Below, piece by piece: positions 1-8,613 of a stretch of DNA of 34,117 bases. The position numbers and the translations under genes were made by a program. Numbering within the stretch: position 1 is the first letter of the stretch; each line of letters opens with the position of its first letter. The stretch lies in NCBI GenBank assembly GCA_026413765.1, contig JAOAKI010000005.1, positions 1 through 34,117 on the forward strand. Reading direction: 5' to 3'. Under the pieces are notes generated by a model, which saw only the letters and a program-made list of their open reading frames with translations, had not been told where the DNA came from and ran no database searches. The DNA comes from Microcaldota archaeon (lineage in GTDB: Archaea > Micrarchaeota > Micrarchaeia > Anstonellales > Anstonellaceae).

Positions 1-1187
1 TTCGTTTATCCGGCTTGCAAATCTATTTGCCAGATGTTCAAATTCTTTAATTAACAGGTCGGTTTTGTTTTGATTACTTAAGGTGGTGTTGTTTTGCTGC
101 ATTTGAGTAGCAAGATATGAGTATATTTTTTGCAGCAGCTCGAGAATAATATTGGTGCCGTTGGAAGTGACGTATTGCCAGCATATTGATAATTGTGTTC
201 TTTCAACCCGTCCATAAATTCGAGCATCTCATGCAACAGAATGAGGGGTCTTTTCTGAGGAAGTTTTTGATATCATCGTATTTTTTGAACAAATATGCAG
301 TGGGTAAGTAAGATGTCAGGTTTCCGATTTCAACAGTGCTGAATTTGTTTGTTATTCCGTATGCTATTGATTTTTTTTCAATCTCTGCATCAGTTGCTGC
401 GGAAATCAGATCAAAAAATTGAGGAATGGCAGAAAACATTTCGTCAATAGAGCTCATTTTTTCTATAAGAGGCCGAGCAAAACTGTGTTTTCTGTATTTG
501 ACAAAATCGTCCCAAGACTTCCTGAAATTAGAGTCTGTTTGGTAAGCTCTTTTGACTTGTTCAAAATTTTGTTCTGCAAGCAAGATGGCTTCATCGAGAT
601 TGACTCCGCTTTTAACAATCTTCAAAGAAACAGCATCGGTGCTATTTGTAGAGGAGTTGATTTGCACTATATAATCATTATTTTTTTGTCTTTTATGCAT
701 GCATAATGAGCTCTGTTTTTTATCTGCTCGTCCAAAAATTCGGCTTGGTCTTTTTCAAACAAAAATTCGGCTTGGTCTTTTTCAGATTTGACATGCTCGT
801 TTAGCGCTGTTAGCAATTTTGAAACAGAATCTGCATCATCGGAAAAAACTTCGAAATAATTTTCATCCACACTTTTTTTGACTTGGAATTTTCCAATTCG
901 TACAGTTGAGATGTTTGTATAAATCGTCTTGTCTTTCTCTTTGAAAGGAAGAAAGCGATCTAATTGGCTAAGTTGGTCATCATTTACTCCTTGTTCTTGT
1001 AAATAAGCTTTAATTTCATTATATTTGCCTTTTTTGACAGCCTTCAAGTTGACTTGCACCTCTATCGGTTTCTGCGAATTTATTTGTGTCATTGCATTAT
1101 TTGCTTGATTGAATAGGCTTGAGAGCCTCTTAATCGAAGGGTCTATGTTTTGGGTTTGTTGGTTTGGAGAGGCGAGCTCTTCTTCAC
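1..1187 (-). pseudogene. broken or frameshifted gene of unknown function, truncated by window edge
   Basis: A TATA-like TTTAAATA (minus strand, 1228-1221) is followed about 34 bases later by a GTG at 1187. Reading from there needs four frame changes to stay open to base 1. They fall near 1150, at the A7 run around 675, at the CCCC run around 250 and near 160. Each is repaired by adding one base, two of them inside A or C runs. The pieces join into one hydrophilic, helix-rich protein of roughly 390 residues that is still open at the left edge. Typical segments are VNLKAVKKGKYNEI, SDDADSVSKLLTALNEHV and LHEMLEFMDGLKEHN. I see no membrane segment, catalytic motif or recognisable family. It could be a decaying gene or a region of lower-quality sequence. 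The rest of the window shows no comparable interruptions. Confidence 0.6.
733..784 (-). repeat. tandem 25-base repeat, 27-base period
   Basis: Two exact 25-base copies lie at 733-757 and 760-784. They encode EKDQAEFL twice inside the broken gene. The period is nine codons, so the reading frame is kept. Confidence 0.9.
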
Positions 1188-1220
1188 AGAAGCGTGACTT
1201 GTTATTTATGCAGACACAAG

Positions 1221-1228
1221 TATTTAAA
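1221..1228. promoter_or_regulatory. shared TATA box between divergent genes
   Basis: TATTTAAA sits between the broken minus-strand gene and the plus-strand gene at 1260. On the minus strand it reads AAAAG-TTTAAATA, which resembles a BRE plus TATA and predicts a start near 1197, about 10 bases before the GTG at 1187. On the plus strand it would start RNA near 1250, giving an almost leaderless message for the ATG at 1260. Confidence 0.55.
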
Positions 1229-1259
1229 CTTTTAGAGAGAAACACCAATTGCGACCAGT

Positions 1260-1769
1260 ATGGAGCAGCTGATGCAGCCTGAGCCGATAGAAAAAAGGCC
1301 GCAGTTTCCAGCGGTGAAAAGAAAGGAATTCGGCAAGCTGCTTGATGAGAGGTTCATCGACCCGAAGGTGGAGGCAGCCATCTTACCACAGGAAATTGGG
1401 CATGCGCCGATAGTTGTGGTGCAGCAGCAGGCAGCTGCCGCAAAAAAGCCGCTGATCCAGTACTTATATGAATACATTTCACTCATCATTTCTACGGTCA
1501 AGCGCAGGCTTTCAAGAAGGAGGCAGCGGCTGACAAGACGGGGAGCAGAGGCGCTTGAGCAGCTGAAATACCTTGCGGACTTGTGCGAGGCGACTTCGGT
1601 CAGGGAGGCTGAAGAGGTCATGGCTATTGAGTCTGCTTTTGGGCAAGCTTATTATGAGATAATGAGGCTGTCAGAGGAGCTTGCGAAAATGTCCCAAGAG
1701 GAGCAAGAGCACCACTTGAGAAGATACCAGCAGCAGTTCCTGCGCTTTGTGAGAAGCTTGGAGCAATAG
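1260..1769 (+). CDS. hypothetical helical protein, 169 aa
   Basis: First gene of the plus-strand run, starting with ATG at 1260 about 32 bases after a TATA box. The N-terminal half is rich in proline, glutamine and alanine and likely flexible (QQQAAAAKK at about 55-63). A short hydrophobic helix at about 66-80 is followed by a very basic stretch, KRRLSRRRQRLTRR at 81-94. The C-terminal 75 residues are charged and strongly helical (RLSEELAKMSQEEQEHHLRR). There is no signal peptide and no known motif. The hydrophobic helix followed by arginines could be a membrane-proximal or RNA-binding element, but neither is shown. The downstream gene starts 10 bases after its stop. I do not recognise the family. 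Confidence 0.75.
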   Translation: MEQLMQPEPIEKRPQFPAVKRKEFGKLLDERFIDPKVEAAILPQEIGHAPIVVVQQQAAAAKKPLIQYLYEYISLIISTVKRRLSRRRQRLTRRGAEALEQLKYLADLCEATSVREAEEVMAIESAFGQAYYEIMRLSEELAKMSQEEQEHHLRRYQQQFLRFVRSLEQ

Positions 1770-1778
1770 TGATTTTAG

Positions 1779-2222
1779 GTGAGATGGGGCGCGCACCTTT
1801 TATTTGGGGTTTTGTGCTCTTTTGCGGCAGGGAAAGCGCTTGGGCTGCCAGATAGCCAATTGGCGCCCTTTTGCGCTATTTCTGCATTCTTTTCGCTCTT
1901 ACCAGACATTGACGCAAAGCAAAGCAAGATTTCTGGGCTGGCAAGAGGCGCGATTGCTTTGGCTGGCATCTTGGCTTCGTTTGCCCTCTCTGAAGGCAAA
2001 GCGGAGAGATTTGCTTTTTTGGTGCTTGTGCTGTTTGCGGCGATTTGGGCTTTGGAGGAGATTGCAAGGCCGAGGCACCGTGGAATCACGCACAGCCTGC
2101 TGTTTGCGGCAGCCTGCGTTGCAGCAGTTTTCGCGGTTGCCGGCGAAATTCCTGCGATTGCCGCAGGCATCGGCATCATGAGCCACCTGCTTGCAGACGG
2201 AGTTGCCAGCAAGCCATTTTAA
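1779..2222 (+). CDS. YdjM-like (DUF457 type) membrane-bound metal-dependent hydrolase
   Basis: A 147-residue polytopic membrane protein. Three short polar motifs typical of the YdjM/DUF457 family are visible: LPDID (41-45), HRGITHS (100-106, two histidines) and SHLLAD (135-140). With His6 these would form the predicted metal site facing the membrane. About four hydrophobic segments separate the motifs (about 7-20, 52-70, 78-92, 107-132). The family is annotated as a predicted membrane-bound metal-dependent hydrolase. Its substrate is generally unknown, and I cannot say more here. The start is GTG at 1779, with AGGTG directly overlapping it. The next gene begins about 22 bases after the stop. 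Length is close to the short members of the family. Confidence 0.8.
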   Translation: MRWGAHLLFGVLCSFAAGKALGLPDSQLAPFCAISAFFSLLPDIDAKQSKISGLARGAIALAGILASFALSEGKAERFAFLVLVLFAAIWALEEIARPRHRGITHSLLFAAACVAAVFAVAGEIPAIAAGIGIMSHLLADGVASKPF

Positions 2223-2244
2223 GCTCATCTCTCAATATGGCTAC

Positions 2245-2667
2245 ATGGGTGCCTGGATTGAACCAAATGAGGCGCTGATGTCTGCCCTCGCGGTGAAGGC
2301 AGTGCTTGCAATTCTTGCCAGCGTCTTGTTTGTCTATTACAAGGTCAATTGGGACAAGGCAAGAAGGCATTTTCCGGTGCATTTCTTTTACGCCAAATGG
2401 AGGGCAGTAAGATATGCGACTGCGCTTGGAGTTGCCTCTTTTGGCTTTGCGGCAGGCTTTGCAGTCGAGCTTTTTGGCGGCCAGCTTGGCTTTTCCCCAT
2501 CCACTGCGCAGATGATCTCCAGCGCATTTGAGATTGTTTCGCTTTTGGCGATTCTGCTGGTGTTTTTTGAGCTTTGCATGGATGATGTTCCGCATTTCCA
2601 GCGGCTGCAGCATGCGCCAAAGCAGGAGATTCCAAAGAAGATGAGAAAAAGGGGTAAGAGAAGGTGA
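2245..2667 (+). CDS. hypothetical membrane protein, about 140 aa
   Basis: I place the start at the ATG at 2245, which follows the previous stop by 22 bases. The frame is open further upstream to 2191, and that start would overlap the YdjM-like gene by 32 bases. The protein has three likely membrane helices (about 8-26, 52-76 and 88-106), the second rich in alanine, glycine and phenylalanine. It ends in a very basic tail (KKMRKRGKRR), so the C-terminus is probably cytoplasmic. Between helices one and two is a basic, aromatic patch (KARRHFPVHFFYAKWRAVRY). No family is recognised. The next gene starts 4 bases after its stop. Confidence 0.7.
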   Translation: MGAWIEPNEALMSALAVKAVLAILASVLFVYYKVNWDKARRHFPVHFFYAKWRAVRYATALGVASFGFAAGFAVELFGGQLGFSPSTAQMISSAFEIVSLLAILLVFFELCMDDVPHFQRLQHAPKQEIPKKMRKRGKRR

Positions 2668-2671
2668 GAAT

Positions 2672-3082
2672 ATGGGGTTCCTTGATGAGCTTTTTGGCAA
2701 AAAGGAAGAGCCTGCAAAGCCAGGCTTGCCTTTCAATTTTACTACGACCCTCAGGCCGATGCGCCTTTCTGCGCGCAAAGAAAATTGTGTTGAAGTCTTG
2801 GTGTCAATCACCAATGTGACAAGCGAGCCATTTTTGGCATCCGCAACACTTGAGCTGCCAAAGGCTCTTGGGTTTGAGAATGCGGTGGTGGCTAAAGTCA
2901 AGGAGATAAGGCTTGGCGAGATTCCTGCAGGCAAAACCAAGGTCGCCAGCTTTTCTGTCTGCGCAAGCAGCCAGACTGCGGCAGGCACCTATGCAATGGT
3001 CCTCACGATAAACCAGCACTACAGAGATTATTCCCATGTGATGAATTACGCAAAAAAAACGGTTGAGATACGGGCTGTTTAA
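2672..3082 (+). CDS. small Ig-like/CARDB-like domain protein
   Basis: A 136-residue protein starting with ATG at 2672, preceded by an AAGGTGA ribosome-binding site. A short helical N-terminus (MGFLDELFGKKEE) leads into about 115 residues of alternating beta pattern, including VEVLVSITNVTSEPF and AGKTKVASFSVCAS. The spacing of hydrophobic strands and the ITN...LGEIPAGKT...Y pattern resemble the CARDB/Ig-fold domains common in archaeal surface proteins. There is no signal peptide or membrane segment, so this copy appears cytoplasmic or membrane-associated through a partner. The fold is inferred from the strand pattern and the function is unknown. It sits 9 bases before cysS. Confidence 0.65.
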   Translation: MGFLDELFGKKEEPAKPGLPFNFTTTLRPMRLSARKENCVEVLVSITNVTSEPFLASATLELPKALGFENAVVAKVKEIRLGEIPAGKTKVASFSVCASSQTAAGTYAMVLTINQHYRDYSHVMNYAKKTVEIRAV

Positions 3083-3091
3083 GGTGGAATC

Positions 3092-4489
3092 TTGAAAATC
3101 TACAACACCCTGACCAAAAGTAAGGAAGAATTCCTGCCGCAGGAAAAAAACAAGGTGAAAATGTATGTCTGCGGCATTACACCCTATGACAAGAGCCACC
3201 TTGGGCATGCCCGCACTCTTGTGGCTTTTGACAACATAAGAAGGTACTTTGAATTCCGTGGCTTTGATGTGGCTTATGTGCAAAATGTCACAGACATAGA
3301 TGACAAGATTATAAACCGAGCAAAGGAGATGGGGCTTCTTCCTCTTGAGGTTGCCAGCCTGTTCAACTCGCAGTCAGAAAGGGAGTTTGAAATTCTCGGC
3401 ATCAAAAAGCCGAATGCCTCTCCGAGAGTGAGCCAATATATCCCGCAAATAATCGAGCTGATCGGCAAAATAATGCAAAATGGATATGCCTATGTGACAA
3501 GCTCGGGCGTCTATTTCGATGTCATGAAATTCAGAGGCTATGGGGCGCTGTCTGGCCAAAATATGGACGAAATACGCGCGGGAGCAAGGATAGAGATAGA
3601 TGAGGAAAAGAAAAACCCACAGGACTTTGCACTTTGGAAATTTGGGCTTGAGGAAGGCGCGACTTTTGACTCGCCGTGGGGGAAAGGAAGGCCTGGCTGG
3701 CATATTGAATGCTCGGCAATGAGCATGTGCACGCTGGGTGAGACGATCGACATCCACGGTGGCGCAAGGGACTTGATCTTTCCTCACCATGAAAACGAGA
3801 TAGCCCAGTCCGAGTCTGCGACTGGTAAAAAATTCGTCAGGTATTGGATGCACACTGGCTTTTTGACTGTGAATGGGGAAAAAATGGCAAAATCGCTGGG
3901 CAATTTTGTCACAATAGAGGATGCGCTTTCTGAATTTTCCCCAAAAGCAATAAGGATGTTTTTCACGCTGACGCACTACCGCAGCCCGATTGACTTTTCA
4001 AGGCAAGCGATAGCTGCCGCAGCAAACTCGCTTCAGACAATTTACGATGCGATTGAGGCTGCAAAAAGCTACCCGTTGCCTGCAGTTGGAAATGCGAGGC
4101 TTTCCGAAGAGGCGAATTTGGCTGAGAAGGAATTCATAGCGCATATGGATGACGACTTTGACACGCCTAACGCGATGGCTGCGCTATTTGCGCTTGCAAG
4201 GAAGGTGTCAGCTGCCTGCTCAGAGTCGGATGCTGGAAAGATGGATGCGCTTTCTGCCGCAGCTACTCTTGAGAAGCTTCTTGCGATTTTCAGCCTCGAG
4301 CCGACGCAAGAAGGGCTGCCGCTGCCAAAAGAGGAGATTGAAAGGCTGATAAAGGAAAGAGACGATGCCAGGAAAAGGAAGGACTTTGCTCGCGCCGACA
4401 TGATAAGAAAGCAGCTGCAGCAGCAAGGGATAGTGCTTGAAGACCGGAAAGACGGCACCACTGCATGGAGGGCTGCAAAAAGAGTATAA
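3092..4489 (+). CDS. cysS: cysteinyl-tRNA synthetase
   Basis: This class I synthetase charges tRNA-Cys with cysteine using ATP in the cytoplasm. At 465 residues its length is normal. The HIGH-type motif is HLGH (36-39), and the KMSKS motif is KMAKS near 263-267. Zinc ligands are visible as Cys27 (MYVCGITPYD), the Cys in WHIECSAM and the HHENE segment near 234. The C-terminal DALR-like helical region (about 350-420) is followed by the usual C-terminal segment with KDFARADMIRKQL. The start is TTG at 3092, chosen because GGTGG lies just upstream and the protein then begins MKIYNTLTK, as is typical. The downstream membrane-protein gene may overlap its 3' end. Confidence 0.97.
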   Translation: MKIYNTLTKSKEEFLPQEKNKVKMYVCGITPYDKSHLGHARTLVAFDNIRRYFEFRGFDVAYVQNVTDIDDKIINRAKEMGLLPLEVASLFNSQSEREFEILGIKKPNASPRVSQYIPQIIELIGKIMQNGYAYVTSSGVYFDVMKFRGYGALSGQNMDEIRAGARIEIDEEKKNPQDFALWKFGLEEGATFDSPWGKGRPGWHIECSAMSMCTLGETIDIHGGARDLIFPHHENEIAQSESATGKKFVRYWMHTGFLTVNGEKMAKSLGNFVTIEDALSEFSPKAIRMFFTLTHYRSPIDFSRQAIAAAANSLQTIYDAIEAAKSYPLPAVGNARLSEEANLAEKEFIAHMDDDFDTPNAMAALFALARKVSAACSESDAGKMDALSAAATLEKLLAIFSLEPTQEGLPLPKEEIERLIKERDDARKRKDFARADMIRKQLQQQGIVLEDRKDGTTAWRAAKRV

Positions 4490-4511
4490 GTTTGACTGGA
4501 AAAAAATATCT

Positions 4512-6404
4512 ATGCGGCTTGTGGCTGCCACTGTTTTTTTGCTGCTGGTTGCTTTATTTTTTGCATTGTGGCTGCAAGAAAGCCACAGCGCGCAGAAGGT
4601 GGGGAAAGTCGAGGAGCCTGCCTTTTTGCTTTATGGCGCAGAGGTCGCAGACTGGGGCCAAGAAAAGGTAGTCCTGATTTATCCTTCTTTGAACGAAGGC
4701 AAAATCTGGGTTGAGTGTAGCCAAAAGCCAGACCGAAAATTTGTCATCCTTTCGGGCAGAAGCGTTCCTGGGATGCAGGAGGGCTTGGCGCAAAAGATAG
4801 AAAGGAGACTTTCAGAATGCGGCGTCTGGCCAACTTATGCAAACGCTGATGAGGCAGTAAGTATGCAGGATGCCACCGTCATTTCTGCTTTGGGAGCCTT
4901 GCCTGCTGAGCTCTATGAGGCGATGAACCAGACAGCCCAAAAAAACCAAAGGCTGATTTCGCTTGTTGCGCTTGAAGGCAAAAAAATTGACAGGTATGGC
5001 AATATAGAAGCAGCTGAGGGCGAGGGCGCATTTGAGGTTGTGAAATTAGAGGCTGGAAAAGAGGAGTTTGCGCTGCAGGCTCTGGTTGGCAAAGCGCTTC
5101 TTGCAGGCAAAGCAGTCGAATTTGACGGCGCGGTTGCGATTGTGCCTGTTGAATCCACTCCTGTTTACTGCAGCGTTGTCTATTGGGAGGAAGGCGGAAA
5201 GTGCAGGCTGGTCCGGACAGGCAGGATAGATGGGCCAAAAGGCAGGCTGATTGGCCCGCGACAGCTATTGGTTGGGCAGGCTGCTCAGTTTGAAGTTTCG
5301 ATTGAGGAGGAAAGAAGGCTTAGGCTTGAGGCTGCTGTTTTTTCTGCAAGAAAAAAGGTAAGCAAAGTGGAGGTTGGAAAAAGCGAGGCTGGGAAATGGA
5401 TAGGCTTGTTTTCTGCAAACATAAGCGTTCCTGGGCACACGATAGTTAAAATTGAGGACCAGTTTGGCAACCTCAAAGCTGCAGCCTATCTTGAAGCAAT
5501 CGGACTTGAAGCAAAGCCTAAAGGCGCGCAGGCAAATAGGCACGAATTTGAGCTAAGATTCGGAAAGAAGCCTGTTGATGGCCCGGTGCTTGTGTGGATG
5601 GACAGCGGCCAAAAAAAGCAGATTTATGCTTCGGAAGGGAAGCTTGTAGTTTTTGCCAGCCCAACAAAGCCGACAAAAACAATAAATTTTGAGTATAAGG
5701 GCTCGGTCGCCTCGCTTGATTATCCAATTGAGCCGCATGGACTTTTTGATGCATACATAAGATATGGGCTTCCTGCAGCCGCTTTCTTGGTTGCTGCCTA
5801 TCTTTTGATGAGGGCAAACAAAAAAATAAAGTATAGGATAGTCTTTCCGGAGCCTGATTGTGTAAATCCTGCTTTGCTTGCAGTGAAATGGAAGGATATA
5901 GCCGAAGCTTACAGCAAAGCAGATAAGAAAAATGGCGGGCATCGCTTGCCAGTCTATTTGGAGGAGCTGGCGGCTGAGATGCCTGTTGAGGCGGATTTGC
6001 ACAGCCTAAGCGAAGTGCTGGAGAAGCTTGCCAAAGAAGGCAAAATTTGCCAGGATGGGCAAGCGTATATTCCGCGCAGGCTGCTGGGCAAGATGACGAT
6101 AAGGCAAGCCCATGCATTAAGAGTTCTGCACGACGCAATGCTTGAGGTTGGCTTGCCGTTCGACAAAAAGGCGAACAAGGCAGGTGGCTTCAAAATCAGG
6201 CTTTTTGAAGGGAAAAGGAAAATATTGGAAAAGATAAAAGAAAAGCAAGCGATATTGTTTGAGAGCAGCAAGCAAAAAGAAGAATTTGAAGAGGAGCTGA
6301 ACCAGAACACTGCAGAAGATATAAAAATTAAGCTGGCAGCCGAAAATGGCAAGCTGATTTTTCTTGTCCCAGATAAAGAAAAAATAAAGGATGTAATTGG
6401 ATGA
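4512..6404 (+). CDS. unknown two-anchor surface protein with cytoplasmic helical domain
   Basis: From the ATG at 4512 the product is 630 residues. The frame is open back to a TTG at 4437 inside cysS, which has AAGGGAT upstream and would add 25 residues, so the start is uncertain. A membrane helix at about 2-21 is followed by about 390 mainly beta-pattern residues, probably extracellular and suggestive of Ig-like repeats. A second helix lies at about 415-437. The final ~190 residues are charged and presumably cytoplasmic. Within them, a stretch resembling a winged-helix/DNA-binding-like region (HSLSEVLEKLAKEGKICQDG) is only a weak impression. There are few cysteines, unlike the operon at 14504-33688. 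Its stop overlaps the next start (ATGA), implying translational coupling. No family recognised. Confidence 0.8.
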   Translation: MRLVAATVFLLLVALFFALWLQESHSAQKVGKVEEPAFLLYGAEVADWGQEKVVLIYPSLNEGKIWVECSQKPDRKFVILSGRSVPGMQEGLAQKIERRLSECGVWPTYANADEAVSMQDATVISALGALPAELYEAMNQTAQKNQRLISLVALEGKKIDRYGNIEAAEGEGAFEVVKLEAGKEEFALQALVGKALLAGKAVEFDGAVAIVPVESTPVYCSVVYWEEGGKCRLVRTGRIDGPKGRLIGPRQLLVGQAAQFEVSIEEERRLRLEAAVFSARKKVSKVEVGKSEAGKWIGLFSANISVPGHTIVKIEDQFGNLKAAAYLEAIGLEAKPKGAQANRHEFELRFGKKPVDGPVLVWMDSGQKKQIYASEGKLVVFASPTKPTKTINFEYKGSVASLDYPIEPHGLFDAYIRYGLPAAAFLVAAYLLMRANKKIKYRIVFPEPDCVNPALLAVKWKDIAEAYSKADKKNGGHRLPVYLEELAAEMPVEADLHSLSEVLEKLAKEGKICQDGQAYIPRRLLGKMTIRQAHALRVLHDAMLEVGLPFDKKANKAGGFKIRLFEGKRKILEKIKEKQAILFESSKQKEEFEEELNQNTAEDIKIKLAAENGKLIFLVPDKEKIKDVIG

Positions 6405-7636
6405 GAGAAGCATTCTTTGTTTTGTTGGCAGCCTGCCTGGCACATTCTTCGCTGGAAGAAGTTGCTGAGCACAACCTTGGAATTGCAGATGATTTGCTTG
6501 GCGCGCAAAATCCATGCGGCTTGCAGCCAAGAAGCCCAACAATTGACGACCTTTCTTATGTTTCTGGAATCAGGATTTTGTGCGCAGTTCCGCAAATTGA
6601 CAATCTCACCACTAACTTGGTGCGGCCGAAAATAATCTGGAGCTGGTTTGCGTGGTATCCGGAAAGAATAGCGTTCAAGACAGAAGGAAAAGATGGCTGC
6701 CCTGACGGCGAGATTGAATTTTTCGCAGAAGAGGAGCCTCGGCTGCAAGAGGGTGCTTTTGCCTACCGCTTCGCAAACCGCAGCGGCAAGATAAGCCTTT
6801 CAGCCGGAGGCCCAAATCCTATAGAGCTTGAGCTTGCAAATACCACAAGCTATGAGGTTTTCGAGCCGCTTTATTTGCAGATTGAAGGCAAAATAGAAAG
6901 AAGCTACAGCTATTTCCATAAAAGATATGTTTTGGAGTGCCGGCAGCAGGTTTGCGGCTGTGTTTTGAACACCACGACAGGAAAGGCAAATTTTGAAAAA
7001 TTCCACAACGACTCGATTGTCATTTTCGTGGAGACTGGGCCTGTCGAGTGGCTTTGGATAACGCCGCCGCTTGCAAAGATGCTTGATGTAAGGCAAAATG
7101 TCACTGCAATAGTTTTTGCAAAGAGGATGCCTGCCAAGATTGAGATATCCAAAGACGGCAAAACGCACGCACAAAACACCGTCTATTCATTTGAAACAAA
7201 AAAAGGCAGCTGCGGGGAAATGAGGCTTTTTTCTCGTCTGCTTTTGGAGGAAGACGGGCTGTTTGTTGAACTCAAAAATGAAACGCATGCAAGCCAGACG
7301 GTAAGCAGAAGCGCGAAATACCTTCCGATTGTTGCAAGATTTGAGCTTGGAGAAAAAGCAGGCAAAAGCAGGATAGAAGCCGCATATTATGATTGGTTCT
7401 CCAACAAGCATTCTTTTGTGACTGAGATGGCGATAAGAAGCCCGCTTCCTTATGCAGGCGAGTCTGCAGGGGCAATTGCAATCCGGCAAGGAAACCAAGA
7501 AAGCACTCCTGCGGCATATCCTTCTGTATTTGGATGGAAAAGGGCGGAGTTGGGAGTGGTGGGGGCGGTCTTTTTGGTTGTTTTGGTCGCATGCATGCAT
7601 CAAATAAAAGGGATGCTTTCAAAAATAATCGCATGA
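6401..7636 (+). CDS. unknown secreted, C-terminally anchored surface protein
   Basis: A 411-residue protein with a signal peptide at about 1-16 (MREAFFVLLAACLAHS), a beta-rich ectodomain and one membrane helix near 385-402 followed by a short basic tail (type I topology). Several N-x-S/T sites (NTT, NET, NVT, NDS) and scattered cysteines (for example CRQQVCGC) fit an extracellular location. Its start overlaps the preceding stop by 4 bases and its stop overlaps the rtcA start by 4 bases. It is therefore probably made together with the 4512 protein and may form a complex with it. No family is recognised. A possible S-layer-associated or envelope role is inference only. Confidence 0.8.
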   Translation: MREAFFVLLAACLAHSSLEEVAEHNLGIADDLLGAQNPCGLQPRSPTIDDLSYVSGIRILCAVPQIDNLTTNLVRPKIIWSWFAWYPERIAFKTEGKDGCPDGEIEFFAEEEPRLQEGAFAYRFANRSGKISLSAGGPNPIELELANTTSYEVFEPLYLQIEGKIERSYSYFHKRYVLECRQQVCGCVLNTTTGKANFEKFHNDSIVIFVETGPVEWLWITPPLAKMLDVRQNVTAIVFAKRMPAKIEISKDGKTHAQNTVYSFETKKGSCGEMRLFSRLLLEEDGLFVELKNETHASQTVSRSAKYLPIVARFELGEKAGKSRIEAAYYDWFSNKHSFVTEMAIRSPLPYAGESAGAIAIRQGNQESTPAAYPSVFGWKRAELGVVGAVFLVVLVACMHQIKGMLSKIIA

Positions 7637-8613
7637 TAGAGATTGATGGCTCTTTTGGGGAAGGCGGCGGCCAACTCTTCCGAAACGCCATCGCGCTCTC
7701 TTGCGTGCTTGGCAAGCCGATAAAGATAACCAACATCAGGGCTGGAAGAAAGAATCCTGGCCTGTCTTTCCAGCATCTTGCTGCTTGCAGGGCACTTGCA
7801 AAAATATGCAACGCGAAAATGAGGGGCGACAAGCTGGGCTCTCAAACACTCGAATTTGAGCCACAAGAGGCAGAGGTGCAAAATTGCAGCATAGAGATTG
7901 GCACTGCAGGCTCCTGCATGCTGCTTTTGCAGGCAGTGCTGCCAGTCTTGCTGTCTGCAAAAAAGGAAAGCATTTTGGAAGTCAGCGGCGGAACTCATGT
8001 GGAAGCTGCGCCCACGTTCGAATATTTTGCCAATGTCTTTGCCCCTGCTGCTTTCCTTTTTGGCGCAAAATTCAGCCTAACGCTTGTGCGAGCCGGATTT
8101 TACCCTAAAGGTGGTGGAAAGATAATTTTGCAGACTTTCCCCTCGCAGCTGAAAGGCTGCAAGATTGCAAAAACAGGCTCTGAGGCAAAATACAGCATAA
8201 TATGCTCTAGGCTGCCTATAGAAATCGCAAAAAGGGAAGAAGATGAAATCTTGAAACTGCTTGCAGGATACAGAACAGCAGGCAAAATAACGCAGCCGGA
8301 GAGCAGTTGCCCAGGAAATGCAATTACTGTTTGGAAGGGGTTTGTTGGGGCATGCGCGGTCGGAAAAAAAGGAGTGCCTGCAGAAGATGTCGCAGCCAAG
8401 GCATGCATGGATTTTCTTGAGCAGGAAAGAAGCGGCGCAGCGGTGGATTGCCATCTTGCAGACCAGCTTCTAATAATTGCCGCGCTTGCGAAAGGCAAGA
8501 CCGAATTTTCGACCCCAAGCTTCACAATGCATGCAAAAACAAGCGCATGGTTGATAAGGCTAATGACAGGAAGAAATATTATATTTTCAGATGGGATAGT
8601 TAGGGTGGAGTAA
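7633..8613 (+). CDS. rtcA: RNA 3'-terminal phosphate cyclase
   Basis: RtcA converts RNA 3'-phosphates to 2',3'-cyclic phosphates using ATP through a covalent adenylyl-histidine, acting in RNA repair and processing. The 326-residue product begins MIEIDGSFGEGGGQLFRNA, the diagnostic N-terminal signature. Other conserved parts are IRAGRKNPGLSFQH, the GTH motif in SGGTHVEAAPTFEYF, RAGFYPKGGG, and HLADQ near the C-terminus. The catalytic histidine is most likely that in TMHAKTSAWL. I chose ATG at 7633 because the signature starts there and it overlaps the upstream stop (ATGA). The frame continues upstream with no family similarity. RtcA genes are common in archaea, and tRNA introns in this genome fit a need for RNA end processing. 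Confidence 0.96.
   Translation: MIEIDGSFGEGGGQLFRNAIALSCVLGKPIKITNIRAGRKNPGLSFQHLAACRALAKICNAKMRGDKLGSQTLEFEPQEAEVQNCSIEIGTAGSCMLLLQAVLPVLLSAKKESILEVSGGTHVEAAPTFEYFANVFAPAAFLFGAKFSLTLVRAGFYPKGGGKIILQTFPSQLKGCKIAKTGSEAKYSIICSRLPIEIAKREEDEILKLLAGYRTAGKITQPESSCPGNAITVWKGFVGACAVGKKGVPAEDVAAKACMDFLEQERSGAAVDCHLADQLLIIAALAKGKTEFSTPSFTMHAKTSAWLIRLMTGRNIIFSDGIVRVE

Noticed and set aside
667-700. Programmed -1 frameshifting at the A7 run
   Set aside because: The run does not form a proper X-XXY-YYZ slippery site in the zero frame, and three further shifts nearby would also need explaining.
419-706. A 95-codon plus-strand open frame opposite the broken gene
   Set aside because: It is antisense to the frame that joins well across the region, and has no start signal.
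1775-3283. Several long minus-strand open frames opposite the 1779-3082 genes
   Set aside because: They are antisense to genes with clear motifs or coding patterns and lack start signals. GC-rich codons produce such mirror frames.
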